NCBI RefSeq assembly: GCF_034929435.1
Contig: NZ_JAYFUM010000010.1
Location: 62,001 to 126,000 of the forward strand
Length of the DNA: 64,000 nucleotides
Direction of reading: 5' to 3'
Origin: Arcicella rigui
Lineage (GTDB): Bacteria > Bacteroidota > Bacteroidia > Cytophagales > Spirosomataceae
Shown in pieces: positions 54,286 to 63,483 of this stretch (position 1 is the stretch's first letter; each line of letters opens with the position of its first letter). Under the pieces are notes generated by a model. That model did not search any database. It saw only the letters and a list, made by a program, of their open reading frames with translations, and was not told the origin of the DNA. The position numbers and the translations under genes are program-made.

Positions 54286-54563
54286 GTGAGGGGAGAAATT
54301 TTATTTGTAGTACTTGTTTTATTTTCTTGTATAAACTTTACTCAGACTAGCGAATTAGCAATTCTATCTTTCCTTTAATGAAATGTAACATTATAAAGAA
54401 TCTATATAAACTTTTCATTAAAGTTTAATGGTAGAATGAAAAGCTACATATATATAATTGTATGAAGTACCAAATTAAATATGGAGTAGTCATACTCTAT
54501 ATTTAATTAATGTAATCGATACTTTCATTAGAATCGTTTAAATAAAAATTAACAAAAAAAACA

Positions 54564-55157
54564 ATGAGTACACAACAATTTTCAGACCTCAATGAGGTAA
54601 AAAAACATTTAAAAGATATAGTAAAATACATGGAGAGTACAGTAGATCTTGAAATTGCTGCAAGGTATATTGTTCCATTATGTTTAATTGACTATTTATC
54701 AAAGCTATATGATAAAAGTAATAGCAGTGGTAGTGATAAATATAAAAATTTTATTAATGAAATAATGGCAGAAGTTAATCCTAAATATAAAACATTTAGA
54801 TATACTATAAATTATGATACCGATGAAAAGAATAATTTGCCCACTCAGATGTATCATGTTTTAAGGTGTGGGTTTGTTCATTCATTCTCACTTATTCCTG
54901 ATAATAAGGCAAAAGGGAAAGGTGGTAGAGACCGTTCAATAATACTTGGCTTTAAGGAAGATAATAATTTAAATCATCTTGATAATTTCTCTTGTGAAGG
55001 TGTTCGAGATGCTTGTCTATTTATCTTAGATGATTTTATTTCAGATTTAGATAAATCTATTGATATTCTTTTTGAGAAAGTGAATAATGACGAAAATCTA
55101 AAAAAACATATTTTAAAACTGGTCAGTGACTATCCGTATATTGGAGCTATCAATTAA
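54564..55157 (+). CDS. Unknown protein with a HEPN-like R-x4-H motif
   Basis: This protein has 197 residues, is very AT-rich and has no signal or membrane segment. The N-terminal half is helical. The segment VLRCGFVHSF has Arg101 and His106 in the R-x4-H arrangement that forms the active site of HEPN ribonucleases, within a helical context typical of that fold. HEPN proteins act in toxin-antitoxin, abortive-infection and CRISPR systems. There is no adjacent antitoxin or nucleotidyltransferase, so a lone HEPN role is uncertain. The match is by motif only. Confidence 0.55.
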   Translation: MSTQQFSDLNEVKKHLKDIVKYMESTVDLEIAARYIVPLCLIDYLSKLYDKSNSSGSDKYKNFINEIMAEVNPKYKTFRYTINYDTDEKNNLPTQMYHVLRCGFVHSFSLIPDNKAKGKGGRDRSIILGFKEDNNLNHLDNFSCEGVRDACLFILDDFISDLDKSIDILFEKVNNDENLKKHILKLVSDYPYIGAIN

Positions 55158-55200
55158 TATAAAATTTTACCAAAATCACCCAAACCCAAACTGATCATAG

Positions 55201-55310
55201 CATCGGCTACGACCTAAAATGGTAAAGGGCGTCACGCTCGCAGTAAGGTTTAGAAATAAATATTTATATTCAAGCGTGATGTTCTTTTTTCTTTGGAGTC
55301 GTAGCGGACG
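55201..55310. repeat. Nested imperfect hairpin element
   Basis: GCTACGAC (55206-55213) is inverted as GTCGTAGC (55298-55305), and GTCACGCTCG is nearly inverted as CAAGCGTGAT inside it. The element is more GC-rich than its surroundings and lies between the HEPN-like gene and a convergent lipoprotein gene. Confidence 0.6.
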
Positions 55311-55333
55311 CTACTACCAATAACAGAATTATT

Positions 55334-55867
55334 CTATTCTCCAAACCAATAATTATTATCAATTTCACAAACATTACTTTTAATTACACCCGCTGTTAAT
55401 ACAAATTTTCGTCCTTCATTTGATAAATATTCAAATGAATTCGAAATAGGCTTTCCTCCTTTGATAGTTTTATTTACCGAGTAAATAACTTCTGGAACTA
55501 AGGGCAATCTATCGTATGAGAATTCCCATTTGTTTCTATTATATGTTCCTTGTATAATTAATACTTGGTCCAATTTCAAATCCTTTGAGGTCTTCTGTAA
55601 TACTAATAGCAAACATTTATTTCTATTGGTGTTAAAAAATACTGCATCATCGATCAATGTAGTTTCTATATAGGATGGGTCATTAAGCTTCCTTTTGCTG
55701 TCCGAGTTAACTATATTAGGTAAATTAATCATGGCTGTACTCATCACTTCATTATACTTTTTTTCGTTCTTGAGTTTTGTTAATAATAGCTGATAACATT
55801 CCAATTTATTATTTTCGTTATTACAAGCATTGCAAAAAAGAACTAAAAGGATATATAGGTATTTCAT
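55334..55867 (-). CDS. Small lipoprotein of unknown function
   Basis: The ATG at 55867 gives 177 residues; an upstream ATG would add nine without purpose. A signal peptide II with the lipobox FCNAC (MKYLYILLVLFCNAC) predicts a lipid-anchored protein. The rest is Asn- and Lys-rich, with no family I recognise. It has an aromatic C-terminus (ICEIDNNYWFGE region). It is divergent from the next lipoprotein gene, so they may share a promoter region. Confidence 0.75.
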   Translation of the reverse strand: MKYLYILLVLFCNACNNENNKLECYQLLLTKLKNEKKYNEVMSTAMINLPNIVNSDSKRKLNDPSYIETTLIDDAVFFNTNRNKCLLLVLQKTSKDLKLDQVLIIQGTYNRNKWEFSYDRLPLVPEVIYSVNKTIKGGKPISNSFEYLSNEGRKFVLTAGVIKSNVCEIDNNYWFGE

Positions 55868-55960
55868 AACTTTTAAATTTATTGCTGGGTACATAAAGAT
55901 AAAATATCAATACGGTTATTTACAGACATATACTATTCATTTTTTAAGAATCAACCAAAA

Positions 55961-56368
55961 ATGAAAGATAAAATGAAAAGATTCTTACTGTTGTATTACT
56001 GCTTGTTAATCTTTGGATGTAATAAGTCAGAAGTTCAAACCATAGATTTAAAAAATATGGTACAGAAAGAAATTATCCATATTGCCGAATTAAAATTGAT
56101 TGAATCATATCCAAATTTTCAAAATTGTGAAGGTGATACCATAAATGCTAATTTATACTTGTGTTACTTTGATGACGAGAGAGATACAGTTTTAGTCTTT
56201 GAACCATGTAAAAATGAATTATTTTATTTTTCGAATGTTCAACCAACAATAATTCATGAAGATGACATACTTTCTACTAAGAATGGTTTTGTTAGCGTTA
56301 GAATACCAAACATAAATTTAAAGAATAAAAAATACGTGATAGGGAATCTATCATATCTAAGTGAATGA
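55961..56368 (+). CDS. Putative lipoprotein
   Basis: This protein has 135 residues with a hydrophobic start and lipobox (LLIFGC at about residue 15-20). An internal ATG at residue 5 is an alternative start. The body has no known motif. It overlaps the following gene by an ATGA (stop at 56366-56368, next start 56365), so the two are co-translated. It is probably secreted with its neighbour. Confidence 0.7.
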   Translation: MKDKMKRFLLLYYCLLIFGCNKSEVQTIDLKNMVQKEIIHIAELKLIESYPNFQNCEGDTINANLYLCYFDDERDTVLVFEPCKNELFYFSNVQPTIIHEDDILSTKNGFVSVRIPNINLKNKKYVIGNLSYLSE

Positions 56369-56769
56369 AAACTCTTCTAATTATTTGTACTCTTCTTTGT
56401 TTAGGTTATAATCAACTAAACATCGACACAGAAATCGTTCATATCAAAGGGCAAACTAAAAGAGATTATGCTAAAGTTTTATACCCTTTATTAGAAAAGT
56501 TTTATAAAGAAAAAAGACTAACTGATGATGAGATTATCAAAATCATTCCGACAAGTGAAGAAGAATTTGGAGAGTATTATTCCCCCGCTCGGCGTAGTGT
56601 TTCACTACGTCGTTGTGAACTGCAATGTTACATTGCAAAAATGCAACGTATTTTAAAATTTGTCGAATTGCAAAACTTTATTAAAGAAAATCTATTTCAA
56701 TTAGGCTTACCCCTTGGTGTAATGAAACAAACGTCAAGTGGGGGGAATCCTTACTCCAAACAAATATAA
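56365..56769 (+). CDS. Secreted protein interrupted by a repeat insertion
   Basis: This protein has 134 residues with a signal peptide (MKTLLIICTLLCLGYN). The first 75 residues read as an ordinary helical domain, ending in EEFGEYYSP. From about residue 73 a locally GC-richer stretch made of short hairpins takes over and encodes ARRSVSLRRCELQCYIAKM, which is unlike the rest. The ATGA overlap with the upstream lipoprotein gene marks the intact start. The C-terminal part may be altered or shortened relative to the original. I do not know the function. Confidence 0.6.
   Translation: MKTLLIICTLLCLGYNQLNIDTEIVHIKGQTKRDYAKVLYPLLEKFYKEKRLTDDEIIKIIPTSEEEFGEYYSPARRSVSLRRCELQCYIAKMQRILKFVELQNFIKENLFQLGLPLGVMKQTSSGGNPYSKQI
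56588..56650. repeat. Repeat-derived hairpin insertion inside a gene
   Basis: CGTAGTG-TTT-CACTACG (56593-56609) and TGCAATG-TTA-CATTGCA (56621-56637) are two perfect 7-bp hairpins with 3-base loops in a GC-richer patch of otherwise AT-rich DNA. They lie inside the 56365 reading frame and change its protein. Confidence 0.7.
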
Positions 56770-57204
56770 TAGTTCGTACTTCGTCCGCCTCCTGTTTGAA
56801 CCAAGATATTTTTTTGTACTAAATCTGGTAAAACTGAATCCATTTGTCAAATTGCCAATTATACATAATGCCGATTAAAATGTGTATTCGGCTCATTGAT
56901 GAAATTAACTGTTTCCTTTATTTTGTTTAACTTACTTCATTGATTCATCGCAAACTGATGGTAGATACTAATTGGTATTCTCAGCGTAGATTCTTTGAAG
57001 ACATTGCAGAGCTATATTTATCCTTGTCATGTCAAAAACTATACGTTTTATCACAATAATATTGTATTTTATAAAGACAAAACTAAAGAAAAAGAATTTT
57101 GGTAATAGACTTAATAGTACTTTTGCAAATCTTTAAGCTAAATTCAGAGTAAAGGCCTAAGTAAAATCTATTTAATTAAATATGTTTTTACTACTAATTA
57201 GAAA
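56770..57204. other. Gene-free stretch before the TPR-HTH regulator
   Basis: 435 bases with no convincing frame. The right end, AT-rich with long runs, should hold the promoter of the TPR-HTH gene. No terminator hairpin was recognised. Confidence 0.5.
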
Positions 57205-58980
57205 ATGGAAAATTGTTTATTCTTTAAAATACTCTCTCAAAAAACGTTATTTTACTTCATCACAATTTTGCTATTTATTGGCTATTCAAGGCATTTATCT
57301 TTCTCACAAACTTCATTTAACGAAAGTAGTTTTCGTAAAATGACTCCTGCTGAACGTTATCATTTTGTTCATTTATATCAATTTTGGAAAATAGAAGATG
57401 TAAAGCAATTATCTGATATCATCACAAAAATGGAAAACATCGCCCAGAGCGAGAATGATTATCATACAGAACTGGCTTTAAAATATTATACCTATCTTGT
57501 ATCTGGTAAGAAAGGTTTTAGAGTATCAAAAGGTGTGAATTTCAATGATGTTTTAACTGAAATGCAAAGGCTGGCAAGCGAACATGGGTATAAGGTAGAA
57601 CAAATAGTAGCCTCATGTTATTTAATAAACAGTTTGTATTTGGGTAAAAAATTATCGAATGAACAGTATTATGTTGAAGTACAAAATAACTTTGAACAGC
57701 TAAAAAGTATTGGTTTTGAAAAGTTTAGGGAGTATAATATTACAGCGATACTTTTCAACTTTGGTAAATCTCTATGGGATTTAGGAGATTTTGACAAGGC
57801 GTACGAATATCTCCATATAGCTGAACAATTTATAGAACCAACTACTGAAGGAGGTTTTCATTATACACAAGTATTAAGTTATCTACAAACCTATTGGAAA
57901 GATAAAAAGGACTATAATAAATCCATAGCGTATGCCAAAAGAATATTAAAGTATCATCAAAACTTTCATACCGATAATCCGGAGCGTCAACACTGGAATT
58001 ATTTTTGGCTCAATTTTGCCTCGATTGACATTGCTTCTCTGCTTATAGAACAAGGTAAATTTGATGAAAGTGAAATTTATGCAAGTAAAGGATATAGACT
58101 TATCAAAACACAGCTTTCAGTAGATACTACTGTTTCGCAACAAGCTGAGTTTGATGCTTTGTTGGTACTTATTCCAATTAAATTAAAATTGGGAAAAATA
58201 AATGAAGTTAATTTACTCTTGGAACGAGCCGTATCAATCAAAAATAATCTAAGGCCAAAAGGTCTGTTAGATTATTTTAAGCCTCTCAGACTGTACAAAT
58301 ACTTAGCAGAATATCACGAAAAACAAGGTAGTTTTGCTAATGCACTACGCTATACACATCTTGCACAAACACTTCAAGACAGTCTTTATCGACGTAATGA
58401 TACCCAAAAGCTATCTCAAATAAAACTTCGATACGAAATGGAGAAGTATGTTGGGCATTTAAAAATGGTAGAAAATGAAAAACAATTACAAAAATACCTC
58501 CGTAACGCAGTACTTGCCATACTATTATTGGTTATTGCTTTTGCTTATGTAAATCTACGTCGCTTACATCAACAACACCGTCAAAAAGAAATAGAATTAC
58601 AAACAGCCCAAAATGAACTAAACTCTCTTACCAATCATTTCCGTAAAATGTCTGAATTAATGGAAAATCTCAGACAAGAAAATGAAAAGCTGTCTGCCAA
58701 TGATAGCCAGAGCGAATACTTACAACAACTCATTACATCCACTATCCTCACAGATGAAGGCTGGACAAACTTCAAAATTATATTTGAAAAAGTATATCCC
58801 GGCTATATTCAAATCCAAAAAGAAAAAACCCCAGAACTCACTAATGCAGAAACACGCTTGTTGATGCTCGAAAAACTTGGTCTAAGTACTCAAGAAATGG
58901 CAAATATGATTGGCGTAAATAAAAATACCATTCATCAAACCCGGCTACGACTCCGCCGAAAAACAAATGACAGAGCATAG
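57205..58980 (+). CDS. Membrane TPR-coiled coil-HTH regulator
   Basis: This protein has 591 residues. A hydrophobic N-terminus (about 10-32, FYFITILLFIGYS) directs export of the following domain. Residues 45-420 are TPR-like helical repeats (e.g. FNFGKSLWDLGDFDKAYEYLHIAEQF, EQGKFDESEIYASKGY). One membrane helix lies at about 431-452. A coiled coil (460-500) then leads to a C-terminal LuxR-like HTH (about 543-586: LTNAETRLLMLEKLGLSTQEMANMIG). This is the common Bacteroidota design in which the outer TPR part senses a signal and the cytoplasmic HTH binds DNA. No partner kinase is adjacent; the outer-membrane and lipoprotein genes downstream may be its targets. Confidence 0.88.
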   Translation: MENCLFFKILSQKTLFYFITILLFIGYSRHLSFSQTSFNESSFRKMTPAERYHFVHLYQFWKIEDVKQLSDIITKMENIAQSENDYHTELALKYYTYLVSGKKGFRVSKGVNFNDVLTEMQRLASEHGYKVEQIVASCYLINSLYLGKKLSNEQYYVEVQNNFEQLKSIGFEKFREYNITAILFNFGKSLWDLGDFDKAYEYLHIAEQFIEPTTEGGFHYTQVLSYLQTYWKDKKDYNKSIAYAKRILKYHQNFHTDNPERQHWNYFWLNFASIDIASLLIEQGKFDESEIYASKGYRLIKTQLSVDTTVSQQAEFDALLVLIPIKLKLGKINEVNLLLERAVSIKNNLRPKGLLDYFKPLRLYKYLAEYHEKQGSFANALRYTHLAQTLQDSLYRRNDTQKLSQIKLRYEMEKYVGHLKMVENEKQLQKYLRNAVLAILLLVIAFAYVNLRRLHQQHRQKEIELQTAQNELNSLTNHFRKMSELMENLRQENEKLSANDSQSEYLQQLITSTILTDEGWTNFKIIFEKVYPGYIQIQKEKTPELTNAETRLLMLEKLGLSTQEMANMIGVNKNTIHQTRLRLRRKTNDRA

Positions 58981-59513
58981 ATAGTTAATACAAAACGCTA
59001 TATACCAGAAAGTTATATTTTGTCATCTTTTTGTCATGCCTTTTTTTTGTATAAAACTATTTATTAATATAATCTTTGTCCTATCAAATCAAGACCTACT
59101 ACAATTTCTATCCAAGTAAAAAAGTAAAATGAATAAATAAAAATATTCAAGTAGTAGCCGTTTGAATATATCACAAAGTCCTTTACTCATCATTTCAATA
59201 AACTGAATACAACTATGATAGATTAGGATTATAAACACTTATTCTTTATTATTAATCTCTAACACATCATTAAGCTCTACATGGCTCATCACAATATTCT
59301 TTGTAAGAGTTTATGTAGGGCTTTGTATTTAAAGCAAAGATTAAGTTTATGAACACTCATATAAATCAAAAGTTTTTCAAGATTTTATTGATTCAATACC
59401 CTCCATATCCTAAATCGTTTGAAACTACCCGTACATCATTTTGAAAATTCAATATCGGTATTATTAATACCTAAAAGTGGAGTAAGTAATAAAAACTAAA
59501 ACAAAATAATTTC
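58981..59513. other. Gene-free stretch before the outer-membrane protein gene
   Basis: 533 bases without a convincing frame on either strand. It should hold the promoter of the outer-membrane protein operon. No repeat or terminator was recognised. Confidence 0.5.
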
Positions 59514-60221
59514 ATGAAAAGAAAATTTACTATTAATCTATTTCTCTTTTGTGTAGGTTTGATAAGTAGCATCAACATCGTTGTTGCTCAAGACTCAACA
59601 CAGAGAAGCATTTCTCAAAAGTCAACATCTTCTAAATTAGGGCTTGCTCTAAATCTGGGAACAACCCCAGGCGTTACGCTTGCTTATGGTCTTAGTCCTC
59701 AATTGGCTCTTAGATTAGGTTACAGTTATTTTAAATACGACTTAAATACCAGTGCAAAAGCTTCAAATGAAGAAGTTAAACTTGGTGGAAGTGCTAATAT
59801 GTCGGTTTTAGGGCTTTCAGCCGAGTTCTTTCCCTTCAAGAAAAGTAGTTTTAAAATATTTGGTGGTGCGTCTTATATTGATAAAGGAGATTTATCGGTA
59901 GTGGTTACTCCAAAGGGTACTTATACTTTTGGTAGCAAAACATTTACTCCTGATGAAATTGGAAATGTTACCCTTACAGTAGATTATGGTAAGTCTATCG
60001 CTCCATTTGCAGGTATTGGATTGGGGCGAACCATTCCTAAAAGTAGAATTGGTTTTGGCTTTGAATTGGGTTCATACTATATGAATACGCCTAAAGTTAG
60101 CCTAACAGGAAAAGAACGTTTAAGTAGCATGAGCGAACAACAATCAAAAGTACAGGAAAACATGAAAGATTGGCATTATTGGCCAATTATGAATTTAAGA
60201 ATTGCTTTCAGATTAGATTAA
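59514..60221 (+). CDS. Outer-membrane beta-barrel protein
   Basis: This protein has 235 residues with a signal peptide ending near VVAQ. A Ser/Thr-rich linker is followed by alternating beta-strands of a small barrel (KLGLALNLGTTPGVTLAYGLS, ALRLGYSYFKYDL, SAEFFPFKKSSFKIFGGASY). The C-terminal strand ends IMNLRIAFRLD. The protein resembles outer-membrane beta-barrel proteins of the OMP_b-brl type. It begins 34 bases before a lipoprotein gene on the same strand, so they are probably one transcript. The role is unknown. Confidence 0.85.
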   Translation: MKRKFTINLFLFCVGLISSINIVVAQDSTQRSISQKSTSSKLGLALNLGTTPGVTLAYGLSPQLALRLGYSYFKYDLNTSAKASNEEVKLGGSANMSVLGLSAEFFPFKKSSFKIFGGASYIDKGDLSVVVTPKGTYTFGSKTFTPDEIGNVTLTVDYGKSIAPFAGIGLGRTIPKSRIGFGFELGSYYMNTPKVSLTGKERLSSMSEQQSKVQENMKDWHYWPIMNLRIAFRLD

Positions 60222-60254
60222 ACAAATTATTATTAACACATTCTTCTTTAGAAC

Positions 60255-61925
60255 ATGAAAACTAAACTCATATCTCTCATTCGTCCTATGTTATTTTTAG
60301 TATTAGGACTCTCATTGGTACTTGCTTGTCAAAAAATAAACCCTTTAGATGATGTTGGATTAGTCGTAAACTCAGATATTTATACCTCCCCAGTATTAAT
60401 TCGATTTGTTAATGCTAAAACTACTGCTACAAATCAACCCACTAATTTTTCTGTAAAAATTAGCGGAAAAGATGCAGCATTAGTTGTTATGAGTGAAGGT
60501 AGTAAGGATTTTAAAGCCACGAATGGTTTGATTACTTTAGCATTAGATACAAAAGCGATACCGACACCAGCAAATCCCATTTCTTTTACAGTATCTGCCG
60601 AAATTTCAGGGTTTACACCTGTCTCACAGCAGATTACGATTACGAGTGCAGATGCTATGGAATTCCAAGTACAAGCAGTAGAGTATGCTAATCCTGCTGA
60701 AGGAACTTCTGCATTAGTGAAACAATCTTCTTTAACCAACAATACAACTCCTGAAATATCTATTGTTACGCCAAAAACGTCAACAATGACAGAATCTTCA
60801 AATGTTTCATTAACATCTGGTACACAATTGTTAGATGCTTCTGGAAATGTTTTGACTGGTAATCAACTTGAGTCGAGAATTGTACACTACGGAACAAACA
60901 CAGAAAACTCTGTATTATCATTCCCCGGCGGTTTTGCAGCTCCGAATGTCATTGGAGAAAATGGTAATGCCATCAATGGAGGAGTTGTCTTTCAAACAGC
61001 AGGCTTTTTGAATGTTGATATGTTCGTAGGTGGAAAAGAAGTTAAAAGCTTCTCAAAACCGGTAGATGTAAAAATGGATTTAAACAGTGGATTGATTAAT
61101 CCGACAACTGGAGGCACTGTTAAAGCAGGCGAAACTATTCCTGTTTGGAGCTTAAACGAAGAAACAGGTCAGTGGAAATATGAAAGTTTAGCAACTGTTA
61201 CCTCTGGTTCAGATGGTAAATTGAAAGCTGATTTTAAAGTAACGCACTTGTCTGCTTGGAATGTTGACTGGTGGTCGGCAACTTGTAATACGCCTCTTAC
61301 TATGACCATAAAAATGCCCAACCCTAATGCCAGAAAGGTTTATTGGGTTGAAATTTTAGATGCTCGTGGTCAATATTTAAGTGGTCTTTATTATAATACA
61401 AGCTGGAGTGCTGGAGTAGAATTATATGATGGTTTTATTACAACTATTCCACGTGTTCCAAATACAAACGTAAGAATAGTTGTCTTCAATGGCAGAGGAT
61501 ATGATAAAGTAACAGAAACTGAACTCTTTAATCCATGTAATAAAGGTTCTATTACAGTTACTGTTGCACCTCCTGTAATTCCAGAAAAAATCAATGTAAA
61601 TTTTGTAATGGATGCTAAGTGTAGCAACAAAAATGTTACGATTAAATACTCAGGCTATGTTTCTCTTTATAAACAAAGTGAGAATATTAGTAAAGCGATT
61701 AATGCCTACGTGAAGGAGGGAACAACAACTGTTGTATTAGAAAATAATGTTCCTTATGTAGTGGAAGTTCCTTACGATGGAAAAGTTTATACTACTACAT
61801 TTACTCCAAGTAAAGGCACTACTACTTTCCCTGCTGAAAAGAGTATTACTGCAACTTCAACTTATAATACTTCGACCAATACATTGAAAGTTAATGGAAA
61901 AATTACTATAAGTAATTGTAAGTAG
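60255..61925 (+). CDS. Large secreted lipoprotein with Ig-like beta domains
   Basis: This lipoprotein has 556 residues with the lipobox LVLAC near residue 25. The N-terminal 160 residues read as beta-rich (PVLIRFVNAKTTATNQPTNFSV, AEISGFTPVSQQITITSA). The middle and C-terminus contain carboxypeptidase-like and Ig-like beta-sandwich repeats (GQWKYESLATVTSGSD, VHLSAWN). It follows the barrel protein after 33 bases in the same operon. Such pairs often act together at the cell surface, but the ligand is unknown. A strong terminator follows. Confidence 0.83.
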   Translation: MKTKLISLIRPMLFLVLGLSLVLACQKINPLDDVGLVVNSDIYTSPVLIRFVNAKTTATNQPTNFSVKISGKDAALVVMSEGSKDFKATNGLITLALDTKAIPTPANPISFTVSAEISGFTPVSQQITITSADAMEFQVQAVEYANPAEGTSALVKQSSLTNNTTPEISIVTPKTSTMTESSNVSLTSGTQLLDASGNVLTGNQLESRIVHYGTNTENSVLSFPGGFAAPNVIGENGNAINGGVVFQTAGFLNVDMFVGGKEVKSFSKPVDVKMDLNSGLINPTTGGTVKAGETIPVWSLNEETGQWKYESLATVTSGSDGKLKADFKVTHLSAWNVDWWSATCNTPLTMTIKMPNPNARKVYWVEILDARGQYLSGLYYNTSWSAGVELYDGFITTIPRVPNTNVRIVVFNGRGYDKVTETELFNPCNKGSITVTVAPPVIPEKINVNFVMDAKCSNKNVTIKYSGYVSLYKQSENISKAINAYVKEGTTTVVLENNVPYVVEVPYDGKVYTTTFTPSKGTTTFPAEKSITATSTYNTSTNTLKVNGKITISNCK

Positions 61926-61973
61926 AATTTAGTAAAAATTGTCCAATCAAAGGTATTCTTCCCAAAAACCTTC

Positions 61974-62019
61974 AACCCAAAAATCGGTATTAATCAGTTC
62001 TGATATCGATTTTTGGGTT
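61974..62019 (+). terminator. Terminator after the lipoprotein operon
   Basis: AACCCAAAAATCG pairs over 13 bp with CGATTTTTGGGTT, and inside it ATCAG pairs with CTGAT. A short T run follows. It starts 49 bases past the lipoprotein stop. Confidence 0.8.
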
Positions 62020-62291
62020 TGCAATTATCTTGAATTATTGTAAAAAACCAATTTTAATTCCCTAAAATAGAAAAAATCAAACAAGCAATCTAAGAAAAAG
62101 ATACTTCTATAAACTCAACATTACAATACAATTCCATACTTTTCAAAATTCAAAAAATCATTTCAATCAATTTAAGTGATAATTTACTGATTTGGGCGTT
62201 GGCAGTCTGAGGTTTGTTATCTAATTTTACGCAGATTTTGAAGACAGAATCGTTTCGGCGATTCTCAACCTCACAACGATAAAAATAACCA

Positions 62292-63275
62292 ATGAGAGAA
62301 ATACAATTCAGAGAGGCACTTCGTGAAGCATTAAACGAAGAAATGCGTAGAGACCAGTCAGTGCTTTTGATGGGCGAAGAAGTAGCCGAATACAATGGTG
62401 CTTACAAAGTATCACAAGGTATGTTGGATGAATTTGGTCCAGACCGTGTTATTGATACACCTATCGCAGAATTAGGTTTTGCGGGTATTGCTGTTGGTGC
62501 AGCCGCTAATGGTTTGCGTCCAATAGTTGAGTTTATGACTTTTAACTTCTCGTTGGTAGCCATCGACCAAGTAATCAACTCGGCTGCCAAAATGATGTCA
62601 ATGTCTGGTGGACAGTACTCTTGTCCAATCGTTTTCCGTGGCCCAACTGGAAACGCAGGTCAATTGTCGTCACAGCACTCTTCAAACTTTGAAAACTGGT
62701 ATGCCAATACTCCTGGTTTGAAAGTTGTAGTTCCTTCAAATCCTGCTGATGCAAAAGGTTTATTAAAATCTTCAATCCGTGATAATGACCCTGTTATTTT
62801 CATGGAATCTGAATTGATGTATGGCGATAAAGGTCTTGTACCAGATGGCGAATACCTAACACCAATCGGAAAAGCACATATCGTAAAAGAAGGTACAGAC
62901 GTTACAATCGTTACTTTTGGTAAAATGCTTTCAAGAGTAGTAATGCCAGCAGTAGCAGAGTTGACTAAAATGGGAATCAATGCTGAGGTAATTGATTTAA
63001 GAACGGTTAGACCAATTGATTACGAAACAGTGATTAATTCAGTGAAGAAAACAAACCGTTGCGTAGTAGTAGAAGAAGCAAACCCAATTGCTGCATTATC
63101 ATCAGAAATCGCTTACAACGTTCAGCGTTGGGCTTTTGATTTCATGGATGCACCAGTAATTCGTGTAAACTCATTAGATTTACCACTTCCTTATGCACCA
63201 ACTTTGTTAGAAGCCATTCTTCCAAGCGTTGCTCGTACTATTGAAGCAGTGAAATCTGTTACTTACAAGAAATAG
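62292..63275 (+). CDS. pdhB: Pyruvate dehydrogenase E1 component, beta subunit
   Basis: This TPP-dependent beta subunit of the pyruvate dehydrogenase complex makes acetyl-CoA from pyruvate. The protein has 327 residues. Typical segments are MREIQFREALREALNEEM, GEEVAEYNGAYKVSQGM, the cofactor-contact region RVIDTPIAELGFAGIAVGAA, FRGPTGNAG, and the C-terminal TVRPIDYETV. The alpha subunit and E2/E3 genes are not in the window. It begins about 270 bases after the preceding terminator and is closed by its own terminator. Confidence 0.97.
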   Translation: MREIQFREALREALNEEMRRDQSVLLMGEEVAEYNGAYKVSQGMLDEFGPDRVIDTPIAELGFAGIAVGAAANGLRPIVEFMTFNFSLVAIDQVINSAAKMMSMSGGQYSCPIVFRGPTGNAGQLSSQHSSNFENWYANTPGLKVVVPSNPADAKGLLKSSIRDNDPVIFMESELMYGDKGLVPDGEYLTPIGKAHIVKEGTDVTIVTFGKMLSRVVMPAVAELTKMGINAEVIDLRTVRPIDYETVINSVKKTNRCVVVEEANPIAALSSEIAYNVQRWAFDFMDAPVIRVNSLDLPLPYAPTLLEAILPSVARTIEAVKSVTYKK

Positions 63276-63312
63276 TTTATTCTTGATGCTCAAGAGTAAT
63301 CTCTTTAATATA

Positions 63313-63355
63313 AAAAAATCGTCAGTTTATCTTTATGATAGGCTGACGATTTTTT
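63313..63355 (+). terminator. Terminator of pdhB
   Basis: AAAAAATCGTCAG pairs with CTGACGATTTTTT over 13 bp, followed by Ts; ATC/GAT adds a short inner stem. It lies 37 bases after the pdhB stop. Confidence 0.88.
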
Positions 63356-63483
63356 GTTTCTTGAAGTGATAAGTTTTGAATTTTAGCATGAATACTCATT
63401 TTCAAACCTTGAAGTAAGTACACCAAATCATGAAGTACCAACACCATAGCGACAGGCTAATGTTGAGCTTGTGTATTTGTGTT

